In this document: positions 1 to 7,392 of the stretch, in pieces
Numbering within the stretch: position 1 is the first letter of the stretch
Layout of the letters: the number at the start of each line of letters is the position of its first letter
Notes under the pieces: model-generated
The model's database searches: none
What the model was told of the DNA's origin: nothing
The model's input: only the letters and a program-made list of their open reading frames with translations
Translations under genes and position numbers: made by a program
Assembly: GCA_036377075.1 (NCBI GenBank)
Contig: DASUZB010000196.1
Location: forward strand, 1-24,408
DNA length: 24,408 bases
From: DASUZB01 sp036377075
GTDB lineage: Bacteria; Actinomycetota; CALGFH01
Direction: 5' to 3'

Positions 1-1
1 G

Positions 2-232
2 GGGATGCCGTGGCGGTGGTGGCACCAGCTGGACCGCGGCCGCGCGGTGGGCGACGGCGCCGACCGCGGCGCCGCGGCGCCGCACGCCATCAGCGAGTAC
101 GTCGCGGCCATGCCCGGCGTCGTGCACGAGGTCCGCTACCAGGTCGAAGGCGGCACCTGGCTCTACCACGTCGTCGACGCCGCCTTCCTGCGCGCATGGC
201 TGCACCACCCGCACTTCCACATGATCGAGTAG
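2..232 (+). CDS. C-terminal end of an unrecognised protein (5' partial)
   Basis: An open frame enters from the left edge and ends at a TAG at 230-232. About 76 residues are visible. The first part is Arg/Ala-rich; the last 35 residues look like a folded C-terminus with many aromatics and histidines, ending LHHPHFHMIE. I do not recognise the family. The ATG at 5 is unlikely to be the true start because the frame is open to the edge and no ribosome binding site is visible. It points towards the PIG-L deacetylase gene on the opposite strand, with 10 bases between the two stop codons, so the two genes converge. Confidence 0.5.
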   Translation, partial: GMPWRWWHQLDRGRAVGDGADRGAAAPHAISEYVAAMPGVVHEVRYQVEGGTWLYHVVDAAFLRAWLHHPHFHMIE

Positions 233-242
233 GAGCCCGCGC

Positions 243-1040
243 TCAGGCGCCGGCGGCGAACGCGTCCAGCAGCGAGCCCTCGGGCGGCTCCCCGGGCAGC
301 GGCGACGGGTGGACGCGCAGGAAGGCGGTGGTGGCGAACACCTCACGCCAGCGGTCCCCGTGTCGCAGCAGCGGCCTGAACGGGTCGCCGGACTGGGTGC
401 GGTGCTCCTGCAGCATCCGCCAGACCTGCTCGGCCACCGAGGCGGTGTCCACCCAGCAGGTGAACTGCTCGTCGGGGGTGCCGCGGGGACCGTACGGCTC
501 GTCCTCCGCCGGGATCTCGACGCCCTGCTCGGCGGCCAGCTCCCGGAACCGGGCCAGCTGCGAGACCGGCACGCCCCAGTAGTACAGGCGCGGCTCGCGC
601 TCCCTCGGCGTGCTGGCGTAGGCGGCGAAGGCCGCCTGGACGGCGGCGGACACCGCCACGTGGTCCGGGTGGGAGGTCACCCCGCCCGGCTCCATGGTGA
701 CGACCACGTCCGGCTGGACCCGCTCGAGGGCGCCCTGGACGGCGGCGACCAGGGCCGCCGGGTCGGCGTCGCCCACCTGGCCGTCGACGAACTCGCCGAG
801 CTCCACGTCGGCGACGCCGACCAGCGCCATCGCCGCCCGCTCCTCGCCCTCACGCACCGCGGCGAGCGTCTCGCGGGTCGCGCCGGAGCCGTCGGCGATC
901 TCGCCGGCCTGCCCCCTGGTGGCCGTCCAGACCGCGCCGTGGACGCCCTTGGGGACGAGCAGCGCGAAGGAGCCTCCGATGGACCAGGTCTCGTCGTCGG
1001 GATGGGCGAAGCAGCCGAGCAGGGTCAGCGGACGAGCCAT
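243..1040 (-). CDS. PIG-L family deacetylase (N-acetylglucosaminyl-type de-N-acetylase)
   Basis: A 265-residue protein of the PIG-L/LmbE fold, zinc-dependent enzymes that remove N-acetyl groups from GlcNAc-type conjugates. The N-terminal metal and catalytic motif AHPDDE is at residues 12-17 and the second metal motif HPDH is at 124-127. In actinobacteria this family includes MshB and Mca of mycothiol metabolism, but also many enzymes of natural-product and unknown pathways, so the substrate is open. The start at 1040 is chosen because GGAGGG lies five bases upstream and the catalytic motif then sits at the usual distance from the N-terminus. A longer reading up to 1253 would add an Arg/Gly-rich tail with no family support. 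It is divergent from the SDR gene across about 180 bases. Length and motifs look intact. Confidence 0.9.
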   Translation of the reverse strand: MARPLTLLGCFAHPDDETWSIGGSFALLVPKGVHGAVWTATRGQAGEIADGSGATRETLAAVREGEERAAMALVGVADVELGEFVDGQVGDADPAALVAAVQGALERVQPDVVVTMEPGGVTSHPDHVAVSAAVQAAFAAYASTPREREPRLYYWGVPVSQLARFRELAAEQGVEIPAEDEPYGPRGTPDEQFTCWVDTASVAEQVWRMLQEHRTQSGDPFRPLLRHGDRWREVFATTAFLRVHPSPLPGEPPEGSLLDAFAAGA

Positions 1041-1221
1041 GTCACCCTCCAGCGCGCGGCGGTCGCCCCGGCCACCGACGTCGCGCGTTCGACGGTGGCG
1101 GCGCAAGCCCGAGCGCCGCAGCCCGCCACCGAGCCCCCCGGGGTCGACACGAGGATAACGGCAGCCGCCCGGAGGCCGTAACGCGGCAGAATGCCCTGTC
1201 GCCGGACGAGGGGAGCTGCCG

Positions 1222-2004
1222 ATGGGTTCGACCGCACGGGTCGCCGTGGTCACCGGGGCCGCGCAGGGGATCGGGCGGCGGGTGGCGGAGGTGCTCGCCG
1301 GCGAGGGCTACGCCCTCGCGCTGACCGACCTGCGGGAGCCCGTCGAGGCGCTCGACGCGGTGCGCGGGCGCGGCGCCGAGGCGCTCGGCGTCACCGGCGA
1401 CGTGGCGGCGGAGGCCGACGTCGCCGCGCTGGCCGCGCGGGTGGCCGACCGCTTCGGGCGCGTCGACGTCCTGGTCAACAACGCCGGCATCTCGCTGCTC
1501 GCGGCCGCCGAGGAGACCACCCCCGCGCAGTGGCGGCGGGTGCTCGAGGTGAACCTGACCGGTCCGTTCCTGCTCTGCCAGGCGTTCGGCCGGGCGATGC
1601 TGCGGGCGCGAAGCGGCTCGATCGTCAACGTCGCCTCGATCGCCGGCCTGCGCGGCTTCGCCGACCGGGCCGCCTACAACGCCAGCAAGCACGGGCTGGT
1701 CGGGCTGACCCGCACGCTGGCCGCGGAGTGGGGCGGCCGCGGCGTGCGGGTCAACGCCGTCTGCCCCGGCTGGGTGAAGACCGGGATGGACGCGGCCGAC
1801 CAGGCCGGCGGCGGCTACACCGACGGCGACGTCGTCGGGCAGGTGCCGCTGGCGCGGTTCGCCTCCCCGGACGACGTCGCCGCCGCGGTCGCGTTCCTCG
1901 CCGACCCGGCCCACAGCGGCTTCGTCAACGGCGTCGCCCTGCCGGTCGACGGCGGCTGGACCGCCGACGCCGGCTGGACCTCGCTGCGCCTGCGCAAGCG
2001 CTGA
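1222..2004 (+). CDS. SDR family NAD(P)-dependent oxidoreductase
   Basis: A 260-residue classical short-chain dehydrogenase/reductase. Visible motifs are the cofactor-binding TGAAQGIG (residues 11-18), NNAG (86-89), the catalytic Ser139 in NVASIAG, and Tyr152/Lys156 in YNASK. They are followed by CPGWVKT and the C-terminal segment that closes the substrate pocket. An acidic residue after beta-2 (LTDLRE) suggests NAD(H) preference, an inference only. The start at ATG 1222 has a GAGGGGAG ribosome binding site. Similar proteins are annotated as 3-oxoacyl-ACP reductases or sugar/alcohol dehydrogenases; the sequence does not decide the substrate. The permease gene starts about 100 bases downstream, so co-transcription is possible but not shown. 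Confidence 0.93.
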   Translation: MGSTARVAVVTGAAQGIGRRVAEVLAGEGYALALTDLREPVEALDAVRGRGAEALGVTGDVAAEADVAALAARVADRFGRVDVLVNNAGISLLAAAEETTPAQWRRVLEVNLTGPFLLCQAFGRAMLRARSGSIVNVASIAGLRGFADRAAYNASKHGLVGLTRTLAAEWGGRGVRVNAVCPGWVKTGMDAADQAGGGYTDGDVVGQVPLARFASPDDVAAAVAFLADPAHSGFVNGVALPVDGGWTADAGWTSLRLRKR

Positions 2005-2107
2005 CCGGGCGGCCGCCGGCCGGCCGAGCTTGATTTCCCACCCGTTGCCGGTACAACGTTCCCGGTGGCTGTCTTGGTGGGATGTCTGGCGGAAAGGGAG
2101 GCGCGCC

Positions 2108-3586
2108 GTGGCGCAGAGCAGTCCGTCCCCCGGCCTCGCACGCGAGGCGATCGGGCTCAGGGAGGTCCTGTTCCAGTCGATCACCCACATGGCCCCGGCC
2201 GCGGCGGTGGCCTTCTCGATCATCGTCGGGGCCAACTTCGCCGCGGGCGCCCTGCCGCTGTCGGTGATCCTCGCCCTGGTCGGCTGCCTGCTGGTGGCGG
2301 TCTCGATCGGGCAGCTGGCCAGGCGGCTGCCGTCGGCCGGCGGCTTCTACACCTACGCCTCGCGCGGCCTGCACCCGTGGGTCGGCTTCCTGGTCGGCTG
2401 GGGCTACGCGTTCGTCGAGCCGCTGGTCGCGCCGCTGCTGTTCCTGATCTTCGGGAACGTGGTGGCGAGCACCCTCAACCAGGAGTTCGGCTGGAGCTAC
2501 GACACCTGGTGGGTGGTGTCGGCGCTGGTCGCCGCCGTGGCCGTGTTCCTCCTCGGCTGGTTCGGCGTCCGGCTGAGCACCGGCGCGGGCACCCTGCTCG
2601 GCCTGTTCGAGATCCTGGTGTTCGCCGCGCTGGCGGTGACCCTGATCGTGAAGGCCGGCGGCAGCAACACGCTGGCGGTGTTCGGCACCCGCTACGCCAC
2701 CGTCGAGGGCTTCCACGGCTTCTCCGGGGTGATCGCCGGCTCGGTCTACACCATCCTGGCGTTCATCGGCTTCGAGGCGGCCGCGCCGCTGGCCGAGGAG
2801 GCGGTGGACCCGCGCCGCACCGTGCGGCAGGCGGTGATCTACTCCTGCCTCGGCATCGGCGTCTTCTACATCCTCACCACCTACGCCGCCGCGGTGCGCT
2901 TCGGGCCGGCCGGGTTCGCCGGCTTCCCCAAGGCGGGCGACGGCAACCCCTGGGACTTCCTGGCGCGCGGCGCCTGGGGCGCCGGCTGGGTGCTGGTCTT
3001 CCTGGCGGTGGCGAACTCGGCGATCGCCAACGCCAACGCCGCCGCCAACGCGGCCACCCGGACCTGGTTCTCCATGGGCCGCATCAACCTGCTGCCCCGG
3101 GCGCTCGCCCACGTCAACCCGCACTGGCGGGTGCCCGACGTGGCGGTGGTGGTGCAGTTCGTCGTCGGCGTCGGGGTGTCGCTCTGGCTCGGGCTGCAGT
3201 ACACGCCGCTGACCGCGTTCGCGCTGGTGGGCACGATCGTCACCGCGGTGATCATCGCCATCTACATGGTGGTGAACCTCTCCTGCCTGGTCTTCTACCT
3301 GCGCGAGGGGCGGGGCGAGTTCAACTGGCTGCTGCACGGCGTGGTGCCGGTGCTCGGCATCGCCGCGTTCGTGCCGGCGTTCCTGACCGCGGTGGGGATC
3401 CAGGCGTTCTCGTTCGTCAGCGCCCTGCCGTACCCGATCAGCCTGGTCGGACCGGTGGTGGGGATCTGGTACGCGCTCGGCGTGGTGCTCCTGGTCGTGC
3501 TGCTCGCCACCAGGCCGCAGCGGGTGCGCGACACCGGCCGGGTGTTCGTGGAGGAGCACGTCGCCGAGGCCACCACGCCGATCTGA
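2108..3586 (+). CDS. APC family amino acid/amine permease
   Basis: A 492-residue integral membrane protein with about 12 hydrophobic segments. The N-terminal region has the APC-superfamily pattern (IGLREVLFQSITHMAPAAA, then a Gly/Ala-rich helix 1), and GGFYTYASRGLHPWVGF after helix 2 is characteristic of amino acid/polyamine/organocation transporters. The start is GTG 2108, preceded by AAAGGGAGG; upstream in-frame ATG 2030 lacks such a site. The substrate cannot be read from the sequence. The acetamidase/formamidase gene follows after 38 bases on the same strand, suggesting uptake and hydrolysis of an amide or amino-acid-like nitrogen source. That is an inference from context. Confidence 0.92.
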   Translation: MAQSSPSPGLAREAIGLREVLFQSITHMAPAAAVAFSIIVGANFAAGALPLSVILALVGCLLVAVSIGQLARRLPSAGGFYTYASRGLHPWVGFLVGWGYAFVEPLVAPLLFLIFGNVVASTLNQEFGWSYDTWWVVSALVAAVAVFLLGWFGVRLSTGAGTLLGLFEILVFAALAVTLIVKAGGSNTLAVFGTRYATVEGFHGFSGVIAGSVYTILAFIGFEAAAPLAEEAVDPRRTVRQAVIYSCLGIGVFYILTTYAAAVRFGPAGFAGFPKAGDGNPWDFLARGAWGAGWVLVFLAVANSAIANANAAANAATRTWFSMGRINLLPRALAHVNPHWRVPDVAVVVQFVVGVGVSLWLGLQYTPLTAFALVGTIVTAVIIAIYMVVNLSCLVFYLREGRGEFNWLLHGVVPVLGIAAFVPAFLTAVGIQAFSFVSALPYPISLVGPVVGIWYALGVVLLVVLLATRPQRVRDTGRVFVEEHVAEATTPI

Positions 3587-3624
3587 GCTGGTGCGCGATC
3601 GGCGTACACCGAGGAGGCGAGAGG

Positions 3625-4638
3625 ATGGACGTGCTGAGCTACCGGCCGGAGCCGGCCGAGTTCGCCTGGACCTTCGGCGGGGTGGCGCCGGTCCGCCGCG
3701 TCGCGGCGGGCAGCGTCCTGGAGCTGTGGACCGAGGACGCCTTCGGCGGGCGCGTGCGCGGCCCCGACGACCTCGTCTCCAGGGTGGTCGAGTTCCCCTT
3801 CGTGAACCCGCAGACGGGCCCGTTCTACGTCGAGGGGGCCGAGCCGGGCGACACGCTCGCCGTGCACTTCGTCTCGATCGAGCCGTCGCGGGACTGGGCC
3901 GCCTCCACCACCGTGCCGCTGTTCGGGGCGCTGACCGGCACCCACGCCACCGCCCTGCTGCAGGAGCCGCTGCCCGAGGTGGTCTGGATCTACGAGGTGG
4001 ACCGCAAGCGGCGCACGGTCACCTTCCAGGCGAGGCACGGCGAGCTCAGCGTGGAGCTGCCGCTGGACCCGATGCACGGGACGGTCGGGGTGGCACCGGC
4101 CTCCTTCGAGGCCCGCTCGTCGCTGGTGCCCGACGCCCACGGCGGCAACATGGACACCCCGGAGATGCGCGCCGGCACCACCTGCTACCTGGGCGTCAAC
4201 GTGGAGGGGGCGCTGTTCTCGATCGGCGACGGCCACTGCCGGCAGGGCGAGGGCGAGAGCTGCGGGGTCGCGGTCGAGGCGGCGATGGACACGGTGGTCG
4301 CCGTCGACCTGGTCAAGGGGGCGGCGACGCCCTGGCCCCGGCTCGAGAGCGACAGCCACCTGATGAGCACCGGGTCGGCGCGCCCCCTCGAGGACGCCTT
4401 CCGCATCTCCCAGGTCGACCTGGTGCAGTGGCTCGGCGAGGGCTGGGGCCTCGACCGGCTCGACGCCTACCAGCTCCTCACCCAGGCGGTGGAGGCGCCG
4501 GTGGCCAACGTGGTCGACCCCAACTACACGTTCGTGTCCAAGCTGCGCAAGGACCTCCTGCCGGCCAGGGAGCTCTACGGCGGCGCCCACCGGCGCCTGC
4601 GCGAGCTGGGCCGGGCCTACCTGGCCGAGCGCCGCTGA
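3625..4638 (+). CDS. Acetamidase/formamidase family protein
   Basis: A 337-residue protein of the FmdA/AmdA family, which hydrolyses short aliphatic amides to carboxylate and ammonia. Conserved features are HGGNMD (172-177), the GDGHCRQGEGE signature (201-211) with its histidine and acidic residues, and the C-terminal DPNYTFVSKLRKDLLPA stretch. The length is somewhat shorter than formamidases of about 400 residues but normal for acetamidase-like members. The start at ATG 3625 follows GAGGAGGCGAGAGG. It lies 38 bases after the permease gene and probably shares its transcript. A GC-rich hairpin follows the stop. Substrate is uncertain; cytoplasmic location is inferred from the lack of a signal peptide. 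Confidence 0.92.
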   Translation: MDVLSYRPEPAEFAWTFGGVAPVRRVAAGSVLELWTEDAFGGRVRGPDDLVSRVVEFPFVNPQTGPFYVEGAEPGDTLAVHFVSIEPSRDWAASTTVPLFGALTGTHATALLQEPLPEVVWIYEVDRKRRTVTFQARHGELSVELPLDPMHGTVGVAPASFEARSSLVPDAHGGNMDTPEMRAGTTCYLGVNVEGALFSIGDGHCRQGEGESCGVAVEAAMDTVVAVDLVKGAATPWPRLESDSHLMSTGSARPLEDAFRISQVDLVQWLGEGWGLDRLDAYQLLTQAVEAPVANVVDPNYTFVSKLRKDLLPARELYGGAHRRLRELGRAYLAERR

Positions 4639-4644
4639 CGCCGG

Positions 4645-4662
4645 CGGGCCGGCACCGGCCCG
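4645..4662 (+). terminator. GC-rich hairpin after the acetamidase gene
   Basis: A perfect inverted repeat, CGGGCCGG-CA-CCGGCCCG, begins seven bases after the acetamidase stop. There is no T-run, as is common in high-GC actinobacteria, so terminator function is inferred from position and stem strength. Confidence 0.45.
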
Positions 4663-4670
4663 AGCCCGGG

Positions 4671-4700
4671 TTTCGGCACCCGTGGTACCGAAACGTACCA
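4671..4700. promoter_or_regulatory. Two overlapping palindromes upstream of the P450 gene, probable operator
   Basis: Palindrome A (4671-4693) is TTTCGGcACC-CGT-GGTaCCGAAA, with 10-base arms and one mismatch. Palindrome B (4683-4700) is TGGTAC-CGAAAC-GTACCA, with perfect 6-base arms. They share 4683-4693. The AT content and symmetry stand out against the surrounding GC-rich DNA, and the size fits a dimeric TetR- or GntR-type repressor site. The site is 76 bases before the P450 start. No regulator gene is present in the window next to it, so the regulator is unknown. Confidence 0.5.
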
Positions 4701-4775
4701 GTCTGCGGCATCATGGTGGGAGCCGCGCCGCCACGGCCCACCGACCGTTTCTGCAGATCCCAAGCGAGGCTTGCG

Positions 4776-6002
4776 ATGTCCACCAGCAGTCACGCGCTCG
4801 CGTTCAACCCGTTCCTGCCCGAGGTGCACGAGGACCCGTACCCGCTGTACGCCCGGCTGCGGAGCGAGGACCCGGTGCACCGCAGCGAGATCGGCTTCTG
4901 GGTGCTCACCCGCCACGCCGACGTGCTCGCGCTGCTGCGCGACCCGCGCACCAGCCGCGACCCGCGCAGCTCCGAGCGGGTCGAGCTGCTACGCGCGTCG
5001 GTCGAGGTCGGCCAGCTCCTCGACGAGGAGGAGGCCGCCCCGTCGATGCTGTTCGTCGACCCGCCCGACCACACCCGGCTGCGGACGCTGGTCAACAAGG
5101 CGTTCACGCCCGCCGCGGTGGAGCGGCTGCGCTCGCGCGTCGAGGAGATCGTCGACGGGCTGCTCGACCGGGTCGCCGGGGCGGGCGCCATGGACGTCGT
5201 GGAGGACCTCGCCTACCCGCTGCCGGTCACGGTGATCTGCGAGATGTTCGGCGTCCCCGAGGCCGACTGGGACCGGTTCCGCACCTGGTCACGCGGGCTC
5301 GTCCGCCTGCTCGACCCGCTGGTCGCCGAGGACGCCTTCGAGCAGGCGCTGGAGGCGCGGCGCGGGCTGCGGGGCTACCTCCGCGAGCTGATCGCCGAGC
5401 GCCGCGCCCACCCGGCCGACGACCTGCTCACCGCCCTGATCGCGGCCGAGGACCAGGGCCAGGCGCTCAGCGAGCCCGAGCTGGTGTCGATGTGCGTGCT
5501 GCTGCTGGTGGCCGGCCACGAGACGACCGTCAACCTGATCGCCAACGGGACGATCGCGCTGCTGCGCCACCCGCGGGCGCTGGCGCGCCTGAAGGCCGAC
5601 CCGTCCCTGGCCGGCGGCGCGGTGGAGGAGCTGCTCCGCTACGACAGCCCGGTGCAGTTCACCAGCCGCCACGCGCTCGCCGACTTCGAGATCGACGGCC
5701 GCCCCGTCCGCACCGGCGAGACGGTCGTCGGCGTGCTCGGCGCCGCCAACCGCGACCCGGCCCAGTTCGCCGACCCCGACGAGCTCGACCTCGCCCGCAA
5801 GCCCAACCGTCACGTCGCGTTCGGTGGCGGCATCCACTTCTGCCTCGGCGCCCCGCTGGCCCGCGTCGAGGCCGCCACCGCCATCCCCGCCATGCTGGAA
5901 CGCTGCCCCAACATCGAGCTCGCCGGCACCCCGGTCCGCCGCGACACCGTCACCCTCCGGGGCCTGTCGAGCCTGCCGGTCGGCTTCCAGGCCACGGGGT
6001 AG
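4776..6002 (+). CDS. Cytochrome P450
   Basis: A 408-residue soluble bacterial P450, a heme-thiolate monooxygenase that needs separate redox partners, none of which is in the window. Visible features are the I-helix oxygen-activation motif AGHETT (246-251), the K-helix ExxR at 285-288 (ELLR), and the heme-binding loop FGGGIHFCLG (349-358) with Cys356 as heme ligand. The N-terminal FNPFLPEVHEDPYPLY is typical of CYP105/107-type families and supports the start at 4776, although its ribosome binding site (GCGAGG) is weak. An in-frame ATG at 4713 would add 21 residues and has no visible ribosome binding site. Transcription may be controlled by the palindromes at 4671-4700. The substrate is unknown. 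Confidence 0.95.
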   Translation: MSTSSHALAFNPFLPEVHEDPYPLYARLRSEDPVHRSEIGFWVLTRHADVLALLRDPRTSRDPRSSERVELLRASVEVGQLLDEEEAAPSMLFVDPPDHTRLRTLVNKAFTPAAVERLRSRVEEIVDGLLDRVAGAGAMDVVEDLAYPLPVTVICEMFGVPEADWDRFRTWSRGLVRLLDPLVAEDAFEQALEARRGLRGYLRELIAERRAHPADDLLTALIAAEDQGQALSEPELVSMCVLLLVAGHETTVNLIANGTIALLRHPRALARLKADPSLAGGAVEELLRYDSPVQFTSRHALADFEIDGRPVRTGETVVGVLGAANRDPAQFADPDELDLARKPNRHVAFGGGIHFCLGAPLARVEAATAIPAMLERCPNIELAGTPVRRDTVTLRGLSSLPVGFQATG

Positions 6003-6071
6003 CGCCCCGACCCGTCCAGCCCGGGTGACGCGGTGGTCGGGAATTGGGCTGCCGGTCCTGCTCGGACCCGC

Positions 6072-6077
6072 TAAGCT
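6072..6077 (+). promoter_or_regulatory. Candidate -10 element (TAAGCT) for the leader transcript
   Basis: TAAGCT fits the TANNNT pattern of actinobacterial -10 hexamers and ends seven bases before the ATG at 6085, the spacing expected for a leaderless mRNA. No convincing -35 is seen at 16-18 bases. Confidence 0.4.
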
Positions 6078-6084
6078 CCGAACC

Positions 6085-6162
6085 ATGACGACTGCTGCCA
6101 CGCACCGGTTCCGCCGCCCCCCGAGCCGTCCTGGGCTCGCGGGGGCATCCGGCATGGCCTAG
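6085..6162 (+). CDS. Putative 25-residue leader peptide (leaderless uORF)
   Basis: The 25-codon frame begins MTTAATHRFRRPP and ends at TAG 6160-6162. It has no ribosome binding site, but a TAAGCT element lies where a leaderless transcript would start on its ATG. It contains one Phe codon (6109-6111) inside HRFRR, followed by Pro-Pro, just before a strong hairpin. It sits 73 bases before the PheRS-like gene. The arrangement suggests a regulatory leader peptide. A single Phe codon makes classical Phe attenuation weak, so the function is inferred from layout only and translation is unproven. Confidence 0.4.
   Translation: MTTAATHRFRRPPSRPGLAGASGMA
6118..6146 (+). promoter_or_regulatory. Leader hairpin 1, inside the uORF
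   Basis: CGAGCC pairs with GGCTCG around a short loop, and the stem extends with CCCCC against GGGGG across one bulged C. The hairpin lies within the uORF coding region, so translation would open it. No T-run follows, so it is not a standard intrinsic terminator. Confidence 0.45.
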
Positions 6163-6175
6163 CCGGCGACCTTCA

Positions 6176-6218
6176 GGCGAGCCATCGGGTCGGGGGGTGT
6201 GCTCCCAGCCCGCTCGCC
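6176..6218 (+). promoter_or_regulatory. Leader hairpin 2, just upstream of the PheRS-like ribosome binding site
   Basis: GGCGAGC (6176-6182) pairs perfectly with GCTCGCC (6212-6218), and the G-rich and C-rich interior can pair further. The hairpin ends six bases before AAGGAGA (6224-6230), which serves the GTG start at 6236. It could affect access to that site; this is an inference. Confidence 0.4.
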
Positions 6219-6235
6219 GAACGAAGGAGACCGCC

Positions 6236-7360
6236 GTGTCGTCCACGGCTACCACGCTTTCCCAGGGTCAGCTCGCCCGCGACCTCGCCGTGCGGGACCT
6301 CACCGATCCCGGCGAAGGCGCCCACGCCATCCAGCTCCTGGTCGACGCCGCCGCGGCCACGCTCGCCGCCGCCTGGGGCTGCCAGGTCCGCCGGCACCGT
6401 GGTCCGCGGATCGTGCCCGTCGAGCAGAACTACGACCAGCTCCGCGTCTCACCTGACGCGGTCAGCCGGGACGCGCGCTACACCCGCTACGTCGACCAGC
6501 GACGCATGCTGCGCAGCCACTCCACGGCGATGGTCCCGGCCGCCCTGAGGGCACTGGCGGCCGATCCCGTTGACGACGTCGTCCTCGTCTGCCCGGGCGT
6601 GGTCTACCGGCGCGACGCGATCGACCGGCTCCACACCGGCACGCCCCACCAGCTCGACCTGTGGCGCGCCGCGCGCCGGCCGCTCGACCGCGGGGACCTC
6701 GACGAGATGGTCGCCCTGCTGGTCAGGGCGCTCGTGCCGGGCAGGGAGTACCGCTGGCACGCCCGCGTCCATCCCTACACCCTCGGCGGACGCCAGGTCG
6801 ACGTGCGCTCGGAGGGCGACTGGGTCGAGGTATGGGAGTGCGGCCTCGCCCACCCCGCGGTGCTCGCGCGGGCCGGGCTGGCCGGATGGAGCGGGCTCGC
6901 CGTCGGCATGGGCCTGGACCGGCTGCTCATGCTCCGCAAGGGCATCCCCGACATCCGGCAGCTGCGCTCGACCGATCCCCGCGTCGCCGGCCAGATGACC
7001 GACCTGGCGCCATACCGGCCGGTGTCGGCCATGCCGCCGATCCGGCGCGACCTGTCGGTCGCGGTCGAGGCCGACGCGGCGGCCGAGGACCTGGGGGACC
7101 GGGTCAGGGAGGCGCTGGGCGCCGACGCCGACGCCGTCGAGGAGGTCGCCGTGCTCGCCGAGACGCCCTACGAGCGGCTCCCGCCCAGCGCGACCGCCCG
7201 GCTCGGGATGCTGCCCGGCCAGAAGAACGTCCTGGTGCGGATGGTCCTGCGCCGCCTGGAACGGACCATGACCGACCAGGAGGCCAACCTGCTGCGCGAC
7301 CGCGCCTACGCGGCCCTGCACCTCGGCGGCGCCGCCGAGGAGGCAGCAGCCAGCCGGTGA
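6236..7360 (+). CDS. PheRS-like single-chain class II aminoacyl-tRNA synthetase homologue with FDX-ACB domain
   Basis: A 374-residue protein. Residues 30-255 resemble the catalytic core of the phenylalanyl-tRNA synthetase alpha chain: LRSHSTAMVPAAL (92-104), a motif 2-like segment with VYRRDAID and HTGTPHQ (123-139), WVEVWECGLAHP (196-207), and motif 3-like GMGLDRLLMLRKGIPDIR (224-241). Residues about 266-362 match the ferredoxin-fold anticodon-binding (FDX-ACB) domain, which in bacteria normally ends PheT. This alpha-core plus FDX-ACB layout recalls monomeric organellar PheRS. The bacterial N-terminal coiled coil and the PheT editing domains are absent. Near motif 3 the usual SGFAFGMG reads SGLAVGMG, changing two aromatics beside the Phe pocket. 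It is more likely a paralogue of special function than the housekeeping enzyme. GTG 6236 has an AAGGAGA site. Confidence 0.82.
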   Translation: MSSTATTLSQGQLARDLAVRDLTDPGEGAHAIQLLVDAAAATLAAAWGCQVRRHRGPRIVPVEQNYDQLRVSPDAVSRDARYTRYVDQRRMLRSHSTAMVPAALRALAADPVDDVVLVCPGVVYRRDAIDRLHTGTPHQLDLWRAARRPLDRGDLDEMVALLVRALVPGREYRWHARVHPYTLGGRQVDVRSEGDWVEVWECGLAHPAVLARAGLAGWSGLAVGMGLDRLLMLRKGIPDIRQLRSTDPRVAGQMTDLAPYRPVSAMPPIRRDLSVAVEADAAAEDLGDRVREALGADADAVEEVAVLAETPYERLPPSATARLGMLPGQKNVLVRMVLRRLERTMTDQEANLLRDRAYAALHLGGAAEEAAASR

Positions 7361-7392
7361 AGCTGGCAGGCGAGGGCTGGCGGCGGAGCCCG

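Noticed and set aside
6163..6235. A T-box riboswitch before the PheRS-like gene
   Set aside because: No TGGNACCGCG-type antiterminator sequence or stem I pattern is present; only the uORF and simple hairpins are seen.
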